DNA of 39,080 bases. Source: CAZIOH01 sp964540815 (GTDB lineage Bacteria; Myxococcota_A; Polyangia; Fen-1088). Below the pieces are notes generated by a model that was not told the origin of the DNA, did not search any database, and saw only the letters and a program-made list of their open reading frames with translations. Shown piece by piece: positions 23,893 through 31,666 of the stretch (positions are counted from its first letter, which is position 1; each line of letters begins with the position of its first letter). The stretch covers positions 1 to 39,080 of the forward strand of contig CAZIOH010000063.1 in assembly GCA_964540815.1 (NCBI GenBank), given 5' to 3'. The position numbers and the translations under genes were made by a program.

Positions 23893-25125
23893 ATGCGTTC
23901 GAGATCGACCACGCTCCCTGCAGCCACCACCCTCGCCGCCGTCGTCCTGCTCGGGGCCCTGCTCGGGGCCGAGGGCTGCTCCTCGGATTCGGCGACCATC
24001 CCGATCGACGGGGCAGGAACGGGGGGCGGAGCGGCCACGGGCGGAGCAGCCATCCCCTCGGGGACCGGAGGCGGCGGCGGCCCGGCTCGGGGCGACATGT
24101 CCAGTTCCTCGGGGGGAGCCACCGCCGGCCAGGTCACCGCCGGAACGGGCGGTGAGACGGGGGTGGTTGCCACTGGCGACGCGGGCTCGGACGGCAGCGC
24201 CGCGGGCGGTGCTTCCGTGGACGGCGGTGTGGTGATGGGCACCGGCGGCGCGAGCCTCGGCGGACGCTCGGACGCGGGGATGGGCGCCGGCGCCAGCGGC
24301 GGCCGGGCTCCCCTCGGTACCGGAGGATCGCACGTTGGCGGCGCAGGCGGTCGCCCCGGCGGAAGCGGGGCCGCGGGGGGCGGCGTCGCGGGGAGCGCGG
24401 GGCGCCCGGGCGTGTCCGGCGGCTCGGGTGGGGCCGCCGGTGCCGGGCCGGCCGCGCCCGGCGGCCGCGTGACCGGCTACGGGCTGGTGCGCCTGGCGGC
24501 CAATTCACAGAACCAGATCGTGCGCCTTCAAACCACGCTGACGGTCCCCGCCAAGCCCGCGGCGACCGGGACCCTCTTCCTGTGGCCGGGGCTGCAACCC
24601 GGCGGCGCGAACCTGTTGCCGATCGACAACGGCGTCCTGCAGCCGGTCTTGACCTGGGGGCGATCTTGCGCGCCGGGCACCCAGCCGAAGGCCTACTCGA
24701 CCTGGTGGATCTCCGCCCAGTACGTCAACACCTACGGCAAGGCCCAGGGATACACCGGCTGCTCCGGGGGTCCGGTCATGTCGGTGGAGGTCGGGGATCC
24801 CCTGCAGATCGACATGCAGCTCACGGGGACGGTGTGGAATCAGACCGTCACCGACGCCGCGACCGGGGCCTCGGTCAGCTTCAGCAAGGACATGATGGGT
24901 CAGGCCCAGAACTCCGCCTACTTCGACGTCGAGGAGTACTCCGCGTCGCCGGTCTCGACCGTGGTGTTCACCGACACCACCCTGACCTTCGGTTCGGCCG
25001 ACACGGCGGACTGCAAGCTCAGCATGCGCGGACAGACCGACTTCGTCTCGGTCCCCCAGCCATCGCCTGATGGCCTGCAGTGCAAGGTGGCGCAGATCGT
25101 CCTGCGCGCCCAGGGCATCCCGTGA
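23893..25125 (+). CDS. Lipoprotein with Gly-rich linker and unknown C-terminal beta-rich domain
   Basis: About 410 residues from the ATG at 23893, with AAGAGG 5 bases upstream (an ATG or TTG before it has no site). Lipobox LLGALLGAEGC. About 165 residues of extremely Gly/Ala-rich linker follow with GTGG and GGAGG runs. The C-terminal 210 residues form a compact domain rich in Thr, Trp and Gly: GTLFLWPGLQPGG, VLTWGRSCAPG, AYSTWWISAQYVN, GTVWNQTVTDA and GQAQNSAYFDVEEY. The Trp and paired acidic residues suggest a lectin/glucanase-like or peptidase-like sandwich, but I do not recognise the family and claim no activity. It is exported and lipid-anchored. It converges on the TAXI receptor gene, with 34 bases between the stops. 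Confidence 0.8.
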   Translation: MRSRSTTLPAATTLAAVVLLGALLGAEGCSSDSATIPIDGAGTGGGAATGGAAIPSGTGGGGGPARGDMSSSSGGATAGQVTAGTGGETGVVATGDAGSDGSAAGGASVDGGVVMGTGGASLGGRSDAGMGAGASGGRAPLGTGGSHVGGAGGRPGGSGAAGGGVAGSAGRPGVSGGSGGAAGAGPAAPGGRVTGYGLVRLAANSQNQIVRLQTTLTVPAKPAATGTLFLWPGLQPGGANLLPIDNGVLQPVLTWGRSCAPGTQPKAYSTWWISAQYVNTYGKAQGYTGCSGGPVMSVEVGDPLQIDMQLTGTVWNQTVTDAATGASVSFSKDMMGQAQNSAYFDVEEYSASPVSTVVFTDTTLTFGSADTADCKLSMRGQTDFVSVPQPSPDGLQCKVAQIVLRAQGIP

Positions 25126-25159
25126 GGCGATCGCTCGATCGGCCTCGGCCGAGCCGCCG

Positions 25160-26518
25160 TCAGACCGCGGTCCCGCTCTGCACGCGCCGGCGCACGGTCG
25201 CGACGTGGTCGCGCAGCACGTAGAGCTGGTCGGCGAACGAGGTCGGCGTCTTCAGCTCCTTCACGGCGAGGGCGATCTCGTCGATGCGCTCCAGGATCCG
25301 CGTGCGGGCCTCGGCGTCGCGGGAGCCGGCCATCTCGCGCTCGATCTGCATGAGCACCCCGTACCAGCGGTAGATGCGCGAGCGCACCCGCCAGCGGTAG
25401 ATCGCGGGGACGATCTTGGTGGCGGGCACGATCACCACCAGCAGGGGAAAGATCAGCACCCACAGGCGGTCGATGAAGGTGGCCAGCCAGAACGGCAGAC
25501 GCTTGTAGAGGAAGGGCTCGCCGGAGCGGTAGTAGCGCTCGGCATCGTGGCTGATGGGAAAGTCGCGCGGCAGCGGCGCCGGGAACTCCCCCGCCGTGCG
25601 GAAGAGCCCCGGGCCCCCGTGGATCTCCTTGGCGGCCGCGATCAGTAGATCCGACAGGGCAGGGTGCAGATCGTCGCGTGCCACGAGCTCGACGGTCGGG
25701 CCGATGAGCTCCACCGTCCGCGGCGGGTAGTCCTTGGCCAGATCCATCGACCCCTCGGGGAGGGTCAGCTTGGACAGGAACCGGAACTTGCGGAGGTACC
25801 CGTCCGCCTGACGGAAGCTCGCGAGCTCGATGCCGGGGACGGCGCGCAGGCCGCGCATGACCTGGGGAGTCGCCGAGTCGCCCATGAAGAAGGCCGCGTC
25901 GAGCTCGCCGGCGATGAGCGCGCGCGCGGCCTCCTCGCCGCCGAGATTGACCACCGTGGTGGGCGGGCCATCCATCTCGTTGGCCTTGAGGATCTTGAGG
26001 GCCAGCACCCGCGCCCCGGTGCCCTCCGGGCCGACCGCCAGGCGCTTGCCCTTGAGCTGGGGAAGCATCTCGATGGGCTCGGTGCTGCGCGCATACACCA
26101 TCAGCGGCTGGGCGAACACGCTCCCGAGCGAGATCAGGTGGGCGGGGGCGGGGGCGCCATCGGCGAGCAGGCCGCCCTGCACCAGGCCCACGTCGACATG
26201 GGTCCTGGGGTTCGTGAGTTGCTCGAGGTTGTCGAGGGATCCGCGTGAACCCACCACGTCGACCTTGATCCCGTGGGCCTCGATGATCTTCTTGTAGCGC
26301 TCGGCGAGGTTGCGGTAGCTGCTGCCCTCGGGGCCGCTGATGAAGTGGATGGTGCGGGGCGGGGCGAAGCGGACGGACTTGGCGCCGATCCATGCCACGG
26401 CCGCCAGCACCAGCAGCGCCGGGATGCCCACCGCGCCGATGTCGCGCCAGGAGGCCGCAGCCAGGCGGGCCTGGATCCCCGTCTTGAACCTCTGTCTGAC
26501 CTTGCTCTCCGCCTTCAC
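25160..26518 (-). CDS. TAXI-family TRAP-type solute receptor with membrane segments at both ends
   Basis: About 452 residues from a GTG at 26518 without a clear ribosome site. An N-terminal hydrophobic segment (VGIPALLVLAAVAWIG) anchors or exports it. The receptor domain has TIHFISGPEGSSYRNLAERYKK, GSLDNLEQL, VDVGLVQGG and GKRLAVGPEGTGARVLALKIL, as in TAXI proteins. Near residue 345 a second helix (LWVLIFPLLVVIVPATKIVP) is followed by a cytoplasmic-looking charged tail with a predicted coiled coil. This membrane-bound form is seen in TAXI proteins that lack partner permeases, and no TRAP DctQM gene is in the window. It is the last gene of the leftward purine operon, so it may sense or bind a purine-derived acid such as allantoate or ureidoglycolate (inference). 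Confidence 0.85.
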   Translation of the reverse strand: MKAESKVRQRFKTGIQARLAAASWRDIGAVGIPALLVLAAVAWIGAKSVRFAPPRTIHFISGPEGSSYRNLAERYKKIIEAHGIKVDVVGSRGSLDNLEQLTNPRTHVDVGLVQGGLLADGAPAPAHLISLGSVFAQPLMVYARSTEPIEMLPQLKGKRLAVGPEGTGARVLALKILKANEMDGPPTTVVNLGGEEAARALIAGELDAAFFMGDSATPQVMRGLRAVPGIELASFRQADGYLRKFRFLSKLTLPEGSMDLAKDYPPRTVELIGPTVELVARDDLHPALSDLLIAAAKEIHGGPGLFRTAGEFPAPLPRDFPISHDAERYYRSGEPFLYKRLPFWLATFIDRLWVLIFPLLVVIVPATKIVPAIYRWRVRSRIYRWYGVLMQIEREMAGSRDAEARTRILERIDEIALAVKELKTPTSFADQLYVLRDHVATVRRRVQSGTAV

Positions 26519-26610
26519 CGGGCTATCTTGCGCCCAGGGCCGCCGCGGTCAACCGCCGACCGGGGGACAGGATCGCCCGGGCCCAGGCGGGCCTCCTCCG
26601 TCCGGTCTTC

Positions 26611-28080
26611 TTATGTCCGGGACTTCTCCGTGCGGGCCTTTTCCGTGCGGGCCTTTTGGGCCTCGAGGATCTTGGCGAACGAGCGCAGCCCGAACTCCTG
26701 TTCGGTGAGCCCCGTCTGGGCGATCTCCGAGGCGTCGATCGCCCCGCAGTTGAGGGCGCGCAGGAAGTAGTTGAGCAGACCCTGGCCGGTGGCGGCGTCG
26801 TCGAACACGTCGCCTATCAGGGTGGCCTGGGCCGCCTTCTCGACGAAGTTGCGCAGGCGGTCGGCCGCGGCGGCGAACCCTTCGAGGAAGAAGGCGTAGC
26901 AGGCCGCGTAGCGCACCGGGAGCTGGGCGGGGTGCAGATCCCAGCCCTGGTAGAAGCCGCCCTCGAGCGAGTGTCGGATGTGGTGGTGGGCCAGCCGCCA
27001 GGCCGCGTGCACCTGCGCGCGGTTCTCGGCCCGCTGGGCCTCGGTGAGATCGCGCTCCCGGTGGGGACCCACCGGCATCACGTTGGTCGCGCCATCGGAC
27101 AGGAAGATCCCGGTGCCGGCGTAGGCCAGCATCATCATCCCCTTGGCCAGATCGCACATGGGGTGATCCATGCGCTGGTACGCCGCCGTGATGTTGCACG
27201 ACGCCGTGTAGTCGTAGGTCCCGAGGTGAGCCGCCACGCAGCGGCCCTCGGCGGCCGCGAGGAAGTCGGGGAGCGGAGAGCGGCCGTCGGGCGCCAGGAA
27301 GGCCTGGGTGGTCTCGATCATGATCTCCATGCGCAGCGCGCCGGACGGCAGGCCGTGCCGCCGCTCGAGCAGCTCGAAGAGTCGAACCAGGGTGGCGGGC
27401 TGGGCGGCGATCGTGACCTTCGGCAGCGTGACCACGAAGTTGTCGGGGAGTCGTCCGCCGGTGGCGGTGAGGAGCGTCTCGAGGAAGATGTCGAGCGTGC
27501 GGGCGGCGCGCAGCTTCCACTCCTCGCCCATGGACTTGATGCGGATCCCGATGAAGGGCGGGAGCAGGTGGGCGACCATGCCGCGCGCCACCTCGCGGGC
27601 GGCGGCGGCGGCGACCTGGTCCTCCTCGGCGTCCGGGCGCGCGCCGAAGCCGTCCTCGAAGTCGATGCGAAAGTCCTCGACCGCCTCGCGCTCGAGCTTC
27701 TTGCGCACCCGCTCGTAGACGGTGTGGGCCAGCCAGGCTGCGGGCTGGGATCGGCGCAGCGCCTGGGGGTCGTGCTCGAAGGCCGAGCGGTAGGCCTCTC
27801 GGGCCGAGGCCGAGGCGTCGAGGGCCTGGGGCGCGACGAAGCCCACGCCGAGCGCGAGCTCGATCGGATCCCGGCCGTAGCTGGCGAGGCTCCGGAGGGC
27901 GAGCTCCCCGAGTCGCAGGGTGGTCTCCGCCTTGTAGAGCTGCGCGCCGCCGTAGACCGTGTGAATCGGCTGGCGCGCGCCGCGATCGCCCGGGTAGGTG
28001 CGGGCGAAGGCCTGGTTCTGCAGGCCCAGGGCTTCGAGGTGGAGGTGGGCTTCTTCGAGCAAGCTCATGGGGTGGCTCAT
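26611..28080 (-). CDS. DUF6986 aldolase/citrate-lyase-like protein of purine catabolism clusters
   Basis: About 489 residues. The ATG at 28080 is 11 bases from the HIU-hydrolase stop, and the upstream GAGG may serve it. The TIM-barrel-like body has DFRIDFEDGFGARPD with an acidic metal-binding stretch, LRMEIMIETTQAFL (metal Glu candidate) and HLGTYDYTASCNI. These match the HpcH/HpaI-citrate lyase superfamily as adapted in DUF6986. DUF6986 genes commonly accompany allantoicase and uricase-type genes in actinobacteria and proteobacteria; the reaction is not known to me. Because allantoicase yields ureidoglycolate and then glyoxylate, a malate-synthase-like or aldolase role on glyoxylate is attractive (inference). 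The last residues include a tandem ARTEK repeat. Confidence 0.85.
   Translation of the reverse strand: MSHPMSLLEEAHLHLEALGLQNQAFARTYPGDRGARQPIHTVYGGAQLYKAETTLRLGELALRSLASYGRDPIELALGVGFVAPQALDASASAREAYRSAFEHDPQALRRSQPAAWLAHTVYERVRKKLEREAVEDFRIDFEDGFGARPDAEEDQVAAAAAREVARGMVAHLLPPFIGIRIKSMGEEWKLRAARTLDIFLETLLTATGGRLPDNFVVTLPKVTIAAQPATLVRLFELLERRHGLPSGALRMEIMIETTQAFLAPDGRSPLPDFLAAAEGRCVAAHLGTYDYTASCNITAAYQRMDHPMCDLAKGMMMLAYAGTGIFLSDGATNVMPVGPHRERDLTEAQRAENRAQVHAAWRLAHHHIRHSLEGGFYQGWDLHPAQLPVRYAACYAFFLEGFAAAADRLRNFVEKAAQATLIGDVFDDAATGQGLLNYFLRALNCGAIDASEIAQTGLTEQEFGLRSFAKILEAQKARTEKARTEKSRT
26628..26657. repeat. Tandem 15-bp repeat in the 3' end of the DUF6986 gene
   Basis: CCGTGCGGGCCTTTT occurs twice in perfect tandem, giving ARTEKARTEK at the C-terminus, with a degraded third copy next to the stop. 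In-frame expansion would only alter a charged tail. Confidence 0.8.
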
Positions 28081-28093
28081 CTGTGCATCGACC

Positions 28094-28501
28094 TCAGGTG
28101 CCGCGGTAGGTGGAGTAACCGAAGGGACTGAGCAGGAGCGGGACGTGGATGTGCGCATCGCCGCGCTCCACCTCGAAGGTGACGTCCACCTGCGGGAAGA
28201 AGACCGGGCGCTGCGTGGCCGCCAGGTACGGCCCGGTGTGAAAGGTCAGGCGATAGGTACCGGCCACGACGGGATGCGCGGGCAAGAGGTTCGAGACGCG
28301 CCCGTCGTCGTCGGTGACGCCTTCCGCGACGACGCTGAAGGTGGGGACCGGGACGCCCGCCCCGCCCGTCGCACCCCCCACGGCCGTGAGGTGGCCCTCC
28401 CCGCGGTCGAACGGCTGGCTGACACGTGCCAGCGTCACGCGCAACCGTCGGGCTGGGCAGCCGAGGGCGGTGTCGAGGACGTGGGTGGTGATGGGGCTCA
28501 T
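28094..28501 (-). CDS. 5-Hydroxyisourate hydrolase (transthyretin-like)
   Basis: About 135 residues. It hydrolyses 5-hydroxyisourate to OHCU, the second step after urate oxidation. The N-terminal THVLDTALG carries the first catalytic His (His7). GVTDDDGRVSNLL contains Arg68 and AHIHVPLLLSPFGYSTYRG contains His119. The family signature normally ends YRGS; here it ends YRGT. An insert of about 15-20 Gly/Ala/Pro residues sits between the first two strands (GEGHLTAVGGATGGAGVPVP), making it longer than the usual 110-117. No N-terminal signal is seen, so it is cytoplasmic. Its ATG overlaps the OHCU decarboxylase stop by 4 bases (ATGA). Confidence 0.93.
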   Translation of the reverse strand: MSPITTHVLDTALGCPARRLRVTLARVSQPFDRGEGHLTAVGGATGGAGVPVPTFSVVAEGVTDDDGRVSNLLPAHPVVAGTYRLTFHTGPYLAATQRPVFFPQVDVTFEVERGDAHIHVPLLLSPFGYSTYRGT

Positions 28502-29088
28502 GGTGTCGCGAGCTTCTCGAGGCGCAGCCTGGTGATCTTGGCCTGCTCTCGAGCGGCGATGCGCCGCTCGACCTCCGGGGAATTGTGCAGGCGCGCCTCG
28601 AGAAGATCGAGCATCTCGCGGGCGCTCCTTCCGGTCGCGCAGACGATGAACGTGAACCCGAACGCCTGGGCGTAGGCCTGGTTTCCGGCGCGCAGGCGCT
28701 GGCGGGTCTCGGCGTCCGCGTGGACCGCGCCGGCCTGCTCCTCGCGGGCCCAGGTCGCTGTTTCGCGCAGATCCGGAGCCGAGGATCCCGGCTGTCCGGC
28801 CGACGGGTCGGCCGACGGCGCGCCGCCCGCGGCGAGGGGGGCCGGGCCAGGCTCGCCGACGGGGAGCTCGGCACCGATCCGTGGGTGGTGGGCGAAGGCC
28901 TCGAGGTGGTCCGCGACGTCGAGGGACTCCCAGACCGTGTCGGCGGCGGTCAGGAGCGCGGCGGTGGTGGCGAAGGGCGCGCGGGCCTGCATGCCCTCGA
29001 CCCAGCGCCGGGCGCCGCAGCACCGCGCGAGGGCGCGCGCGGCCTCGGCGTCGCTCATGGCCGCCAGCACCGCGTGCGCCTCAGGCAT
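28498..29088 (-). CDS. OHCU decarboxylase
   Basis: About 196 residues. It decarboxylates 2-oxo-4-hydroxy-4-carboxy-5-ureidoimidazoline to S-allantoin. Motifs are AHHPRIGAELP with the catalytic His68, WAREEQAGA with the EQAG block, FIVCATGRSAREML and the final EQAKITRLRLEKL. Between HPRIG and EQAG it carries an Ala/Pro/Ser/Gly-rich insert of about 30 residues (near PAPLAAGGAPSADPSAG), which is absent from usual family members. Its start overlaps the allantoicase stop by 8 bases and its stop overlaps the HIU-hydrolase start by 4, so the three enzymes are translated as a coupled block. Confidence 0.92.
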   Translation of the reverse strand: MPEAHAVLAAMSDAEAARALARCCGARRWVEGMQARAPFATTAALLTAADTVWESLDVADHLEAFAHHPRIGAELPVGEPGPAPLAAGGAPSADPSAGQPGSSAPDLRETATWAREEQAGAVHADAETRQRLRAGNQAYAQAFGFTFIVCATGRSAREMLDLLEARLHNSPEVERRIAAREQAKITRLRLEKLATP

Positions 29089-30187
29089 CGCGCCGACCCC
29101 ACAGGCGGAAGCGGCTGAGCCCGCCGTCGGGGAAGATGTTGATCCGCACGTGCGACAGCGCCCGGTGCGGACGGAGCGCGCCCGTCCGGAAGAAGTGCCG
29201 AGCGTGCGGCGAAAGCTGGGTCTGGTCGAGCAGCGGAGCCCACCCGGAGGAGGAGATGAGCTCGGTCATGGGGGCGCCCGCCGCGTCGATTCCGTCGAGG
29301 GAGACGCCCTCGGGGAAGTTGCCCTTGAAGTGGTTGGTGTCCACCTCGACCAGCTCGGCGGTCCCCCGCGCCCCGAGCTCGACGATCAGCCAGTCGTGCC
29401 CCGGGCCGCGCTTGCGCCGGGTCTCCCAGCCGCCGCCCATGTTGACGGCGCGACCGGGCAGGAGGAGGTTGTTCATGGGGCCGAAGAACGCATCCGAGCA
29501 GCACAGGGCGCTGCCCCCGTTGGTCACGGCCGCCAGATCGTGCACGCTCCCGGCCGGCGCCGACAGCTGCGCCTGGGTCTCATCGTCGATGTGAGCCGGC
29601 TCCCAGGTGGGGGCGACCCGGCCAAACACCCGCAGGCGGGCCACGCCTCCGTCCGGAAAGATGTTCAGACGAACGTGGCTGATGGGCGTGCCCGCGCCCG
29701 CTCCCCCGCCCGTGGCGAACAGGTGCTGCGCGGCGAACAGGTTCTGCGCGCTCGGACGCAGGGGGACCTGAGGCAGGAGCGGACGCCAGGGCAGGTCCTC
29801 GAGCGCGCCGACCGGGGTTCCGGGGCGCGCGCCGAGACCGTCCAGCGATGCGAAGGGTGGGTGGTTGCCCGAGAAGTGATTGGTGTCGATGTCGATCCCG
29901 AGCACATGCCCCGGGACGCCGAGCTCGACGATGCACCAATCGTGGGCGCTGCCCGCGGCGTCCTGCGCGCCGAGGCCCCGCTTGCGGCGACTCTCCCAGC
30001 CGTCCATCCACTTGCCGCGATCGGTGTACTTGCCCGGGATGAACTCGCCTCGACCGGGGACGAGGAGGTTGTCCATCGCGGCGAAGAAGTCGTCGCTGGC
30101 CGCGATGGCCCTTCCCCCGAGCGTCGCGGCCGCGAGGTCGACGAGCCCGGTGAAGGTGGCGGCGCTGGATTCTTGCACGGTGGTCAT
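29081..30187 (-). CDS. alc: Allantoicase
   Basis: About 368 residues, usual for the family. It splits allantoate into ureidoglycolate and urea. Two homologous allantoicase repeats are visible: the first with SDDFFAAMDNLLVPGRG and DGWESRRKRG, the second with SDAFFGPMNNLLLPGRA and GGGWETRRKRG. Each ends with a beta-jelly-roll segment (SHVRLNIFPDGGVARLRVFG and SHVRINIFPDGGLSRFRLWG). Substrate-side motifs such as DTNHFSGN and DTNHFKGN are conserved in both halves. The ATG at 30187 has AGGA 7 bases upstream, directly at the edge of a CTCTCTG heptamer array. The presence of allantoicase, not allantoate amidohydrolase, defines the urea-releasing branch. No urease genes are in the window. Confidence 0.95.
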   Translation of the reverse strand: MTTVQESSAATFTGLVDLAAATLGGRAIAASDDFFAAMDNLLVPGRGEFIPGKYTDRGKWMDGWESRRKRGLGAQDAAGSAHDWCIVELGVPGHVLGIDIDTNHFSGNHPPFASLDGLGARPGTPVGALEDLPWRPLLPQVPLRPSAQNLFAAQHLFATGGGAGAGTPISHVRLNIFPDGGVARLRVFGRVAPTWEPAHIDDETQAQLSAPAGSVHDLAAVTNGGSALCCSDAFFGPMNNLLLPGRAVNMGGGWETRRKRGPGHDWLIVELGARGTAELVEVDTNHFKGNFPEGVSLDGIDAAGAPMTELISSSGWAPLLDQTQLSPHARHFFRTGALRPHRALSHVRINIFPDGGLSRFRLWGRRDA

Positions 30188-30196
30188 CCGTCATTC

Positions 30197-30245
30197 CTCT
30201 CTGCTCTCTGCTCTCTGCTCTCTGGTCTCCGGTCCCTGGTCTTCT
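30197..30245. repeat. Heptamer array (CTCTCTG) in the allantoicase leader
   Basis: Four perfect CTCTCTG units (30197-30224) are followed by three decaying copies. The array fills most of the 62 bases between the allantoinase stop and the allantoicase start. On the transcript it reads CAGAGAG and runs into the ribosome site AGAGAGGAA. Confidence 0.85.
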
Positions 30246-30249
30246 CGGA

Positions 30250-31662
30250 TCAGCGTCGCGGGGCGGGCGTCCCGGTCGGATCCCCGTGCGCGCGGCGACC
30301 GAGCAAGAGCTTGCCCGTGGCGCCCGCCGGATGGGTCTCGTCCCCGGGCCGGGTCCCATCGAAGATCTTGCGGCCGCCGAGCCAGGTCTGGTGCACGACC
30401 CCGCGCAGCTCGCGTCCGAGGTAGGGCGAGATGGGGTGGCGAAAGAACAGGCGCTCGGGGGTGACCGTGAACGTCGCATCGGGATCCCACACCACGAAGT
30501 CGGCGTCGTAACCGGCCGCGATCCACCCCTTCTTGCCGGCGAGGCCGGCGAAGGCGGCCGGGCGGGCGCTCATCCACCGGGCGAGCTCGGCCAGGGTCGC
30601 CCCACGCCGCGCGGCCTCGGTCCAGATGGCCGGCAGCCCGAGGGACAGCGACGCGATCCCCCCCCACGCGTCCATGAAGTCGCCGCGCTCGGCCAGCTTC
30701 AGCCCGGGGGCACAGGGGCTGTGGTCCGTGATCACGAAGTCTATCACCCCGCCAAAGAGGCCCTGCCACAGCGCCTCGCGGTTGGCGTGGGAGCGGATGG
30801 GCGGGGCGCACTTGAAGCAGGTCGCGCCGTCGGGGATGGATTCGGCCTCGAGACAGAGATAGTGCGGGCAGGTCTCCACCGTGATGGGCAAGCCCTCCGC
30901 CCGGGCAGCCCGCAAGGCGGGCAGCGCGGACGCTGACGAGAGGTGCACGATGTGGACGGCGCAGCCGGTCTGACGGCAAAGGTCGATGAGCAGCTCGATC
31001 GCGCGATCCTCCCAGAAGGCCGGGCGCCCGTGCAGGTAATCCCGGTAGGCGCGCGAGTGCGGCGGCAGAGCAGGGGCGCCGAGATCGAGCTCCGCGTGGG
31101 CCAGCAGCGGCAGCCCGTGGGCCCGCAGGACCGGCATGGCCTCGAGCAGATCCGACGTGGTGGCGTTGGGGAACTCGTCGATCCCGGAGTGCACGAGGAA
31201 CGCCTTGCACCCGAGGACCCCGCCCTCCGCCAGCCCCCCGAGCGCGTCGGTGTTCCCGGGGACCACGCCGCCCCAGAACCCCACGTCAACGAAGCGCTGG
31301 CCGGCGCTGGCGGCGATCTTGAGGTCGAGCGCCGCGCGGGTGGTGGTGACCGGCAGCGAGTTGAGCGGCATGTCGACCACGGTGGTGACCCCGCCGGCTG
31401 CGGCCGCGCGGGTGGCCGTCGCGAAGCCCTCCCACTCGGTCCGCCCCGGCTCGTTCATGTGAACGTGGCAATCCACGAGCCCGGGCGACACGACCAGATC
31501 ACCGAGGTCGACCAGCGTGTCCGAGGGGTGCTGTTCGAGCTCGAGGATGTCGCGCGCCGAGACGATGACCGCCTCGATGCGGCCATCCTCGATCACGATG
31601 GTGGCGGGACCGACGCCCTCCGGGCGAACCACGCGCGAGCTCCTCAGCGCCAGCAGGCTCAC
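30250..31662 (-). CDS. allB: Allantoinase
   Basis: About 470 residues, typical for the family. It hydrolyses allantoin to allantoate in the cytoplasm. Amidohydrolase metal ligands are visible: DCHVHMNEPGRTEWEGF with His66 and His68, GCKAFLVHSG with Lys153 as the carboxylated bridging residue, LLAHAEL with His189, and a later AVHIVHLSS. The Asp of the ITDHSP segment completes the binuclear site. SPGLVDCHVHMNEPGRTEWEGF in outline is diagnostic for allantoinase against dihydroorotase and hydantoinase. It starts 4 bases after the flavoprotein stop. A purine-rich leader of 62 bases separates it from allantoicase. Confidence 0.95.
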   Translation of the reverse strand: MSLLALRSSRVVRPEGVGPATIVIEDGRIEAVIVSARDILELEQHPSDTLVDLGDLVVSPGLVDCHVHMNEPGRTEWEGFATATRAAAAGGVTTVVDMPLNSLPVTTTRAALDLKIAASAGQRFVDVGFWGGVVPGNTDALGGLAEGGVLGCKAFLVHSGIDEFPNATTSDLLEAMPVLRAHGLPLLAHAELDLGAPALPPHSRAYRDYLHGRPAFWEDRAIELLIDLCRQTGCAVHIVHLSSASALPALRAARAEGLPITVETCPHYLCLEAESIPDGATCFKCAPPIRSHANREALWQGLFGGVIDFVITDHSPCAPGLKLAERGDFMDAWGGIASLSLGLPAIWTEAARRGATLAELARWMSARPAAFAGLAGKKGWIAAGYDADFVVWDPDATFTVTPERLFFRHPISPYLGRELRGVVHQTWLGGRKIFDGTRPGDETHPAGATGKLLLGRRAHGDPTGTPAPRR

Positions 31663-31666
31663 CGCC

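Noticed and set aside
24001..24470. CRISPR-like or satellite repeat in the Gly-rich lipoprotein
   Set aside because: The repetition comes from GGN glycine codons without fixed unit or spacer length; it is a coding linker.
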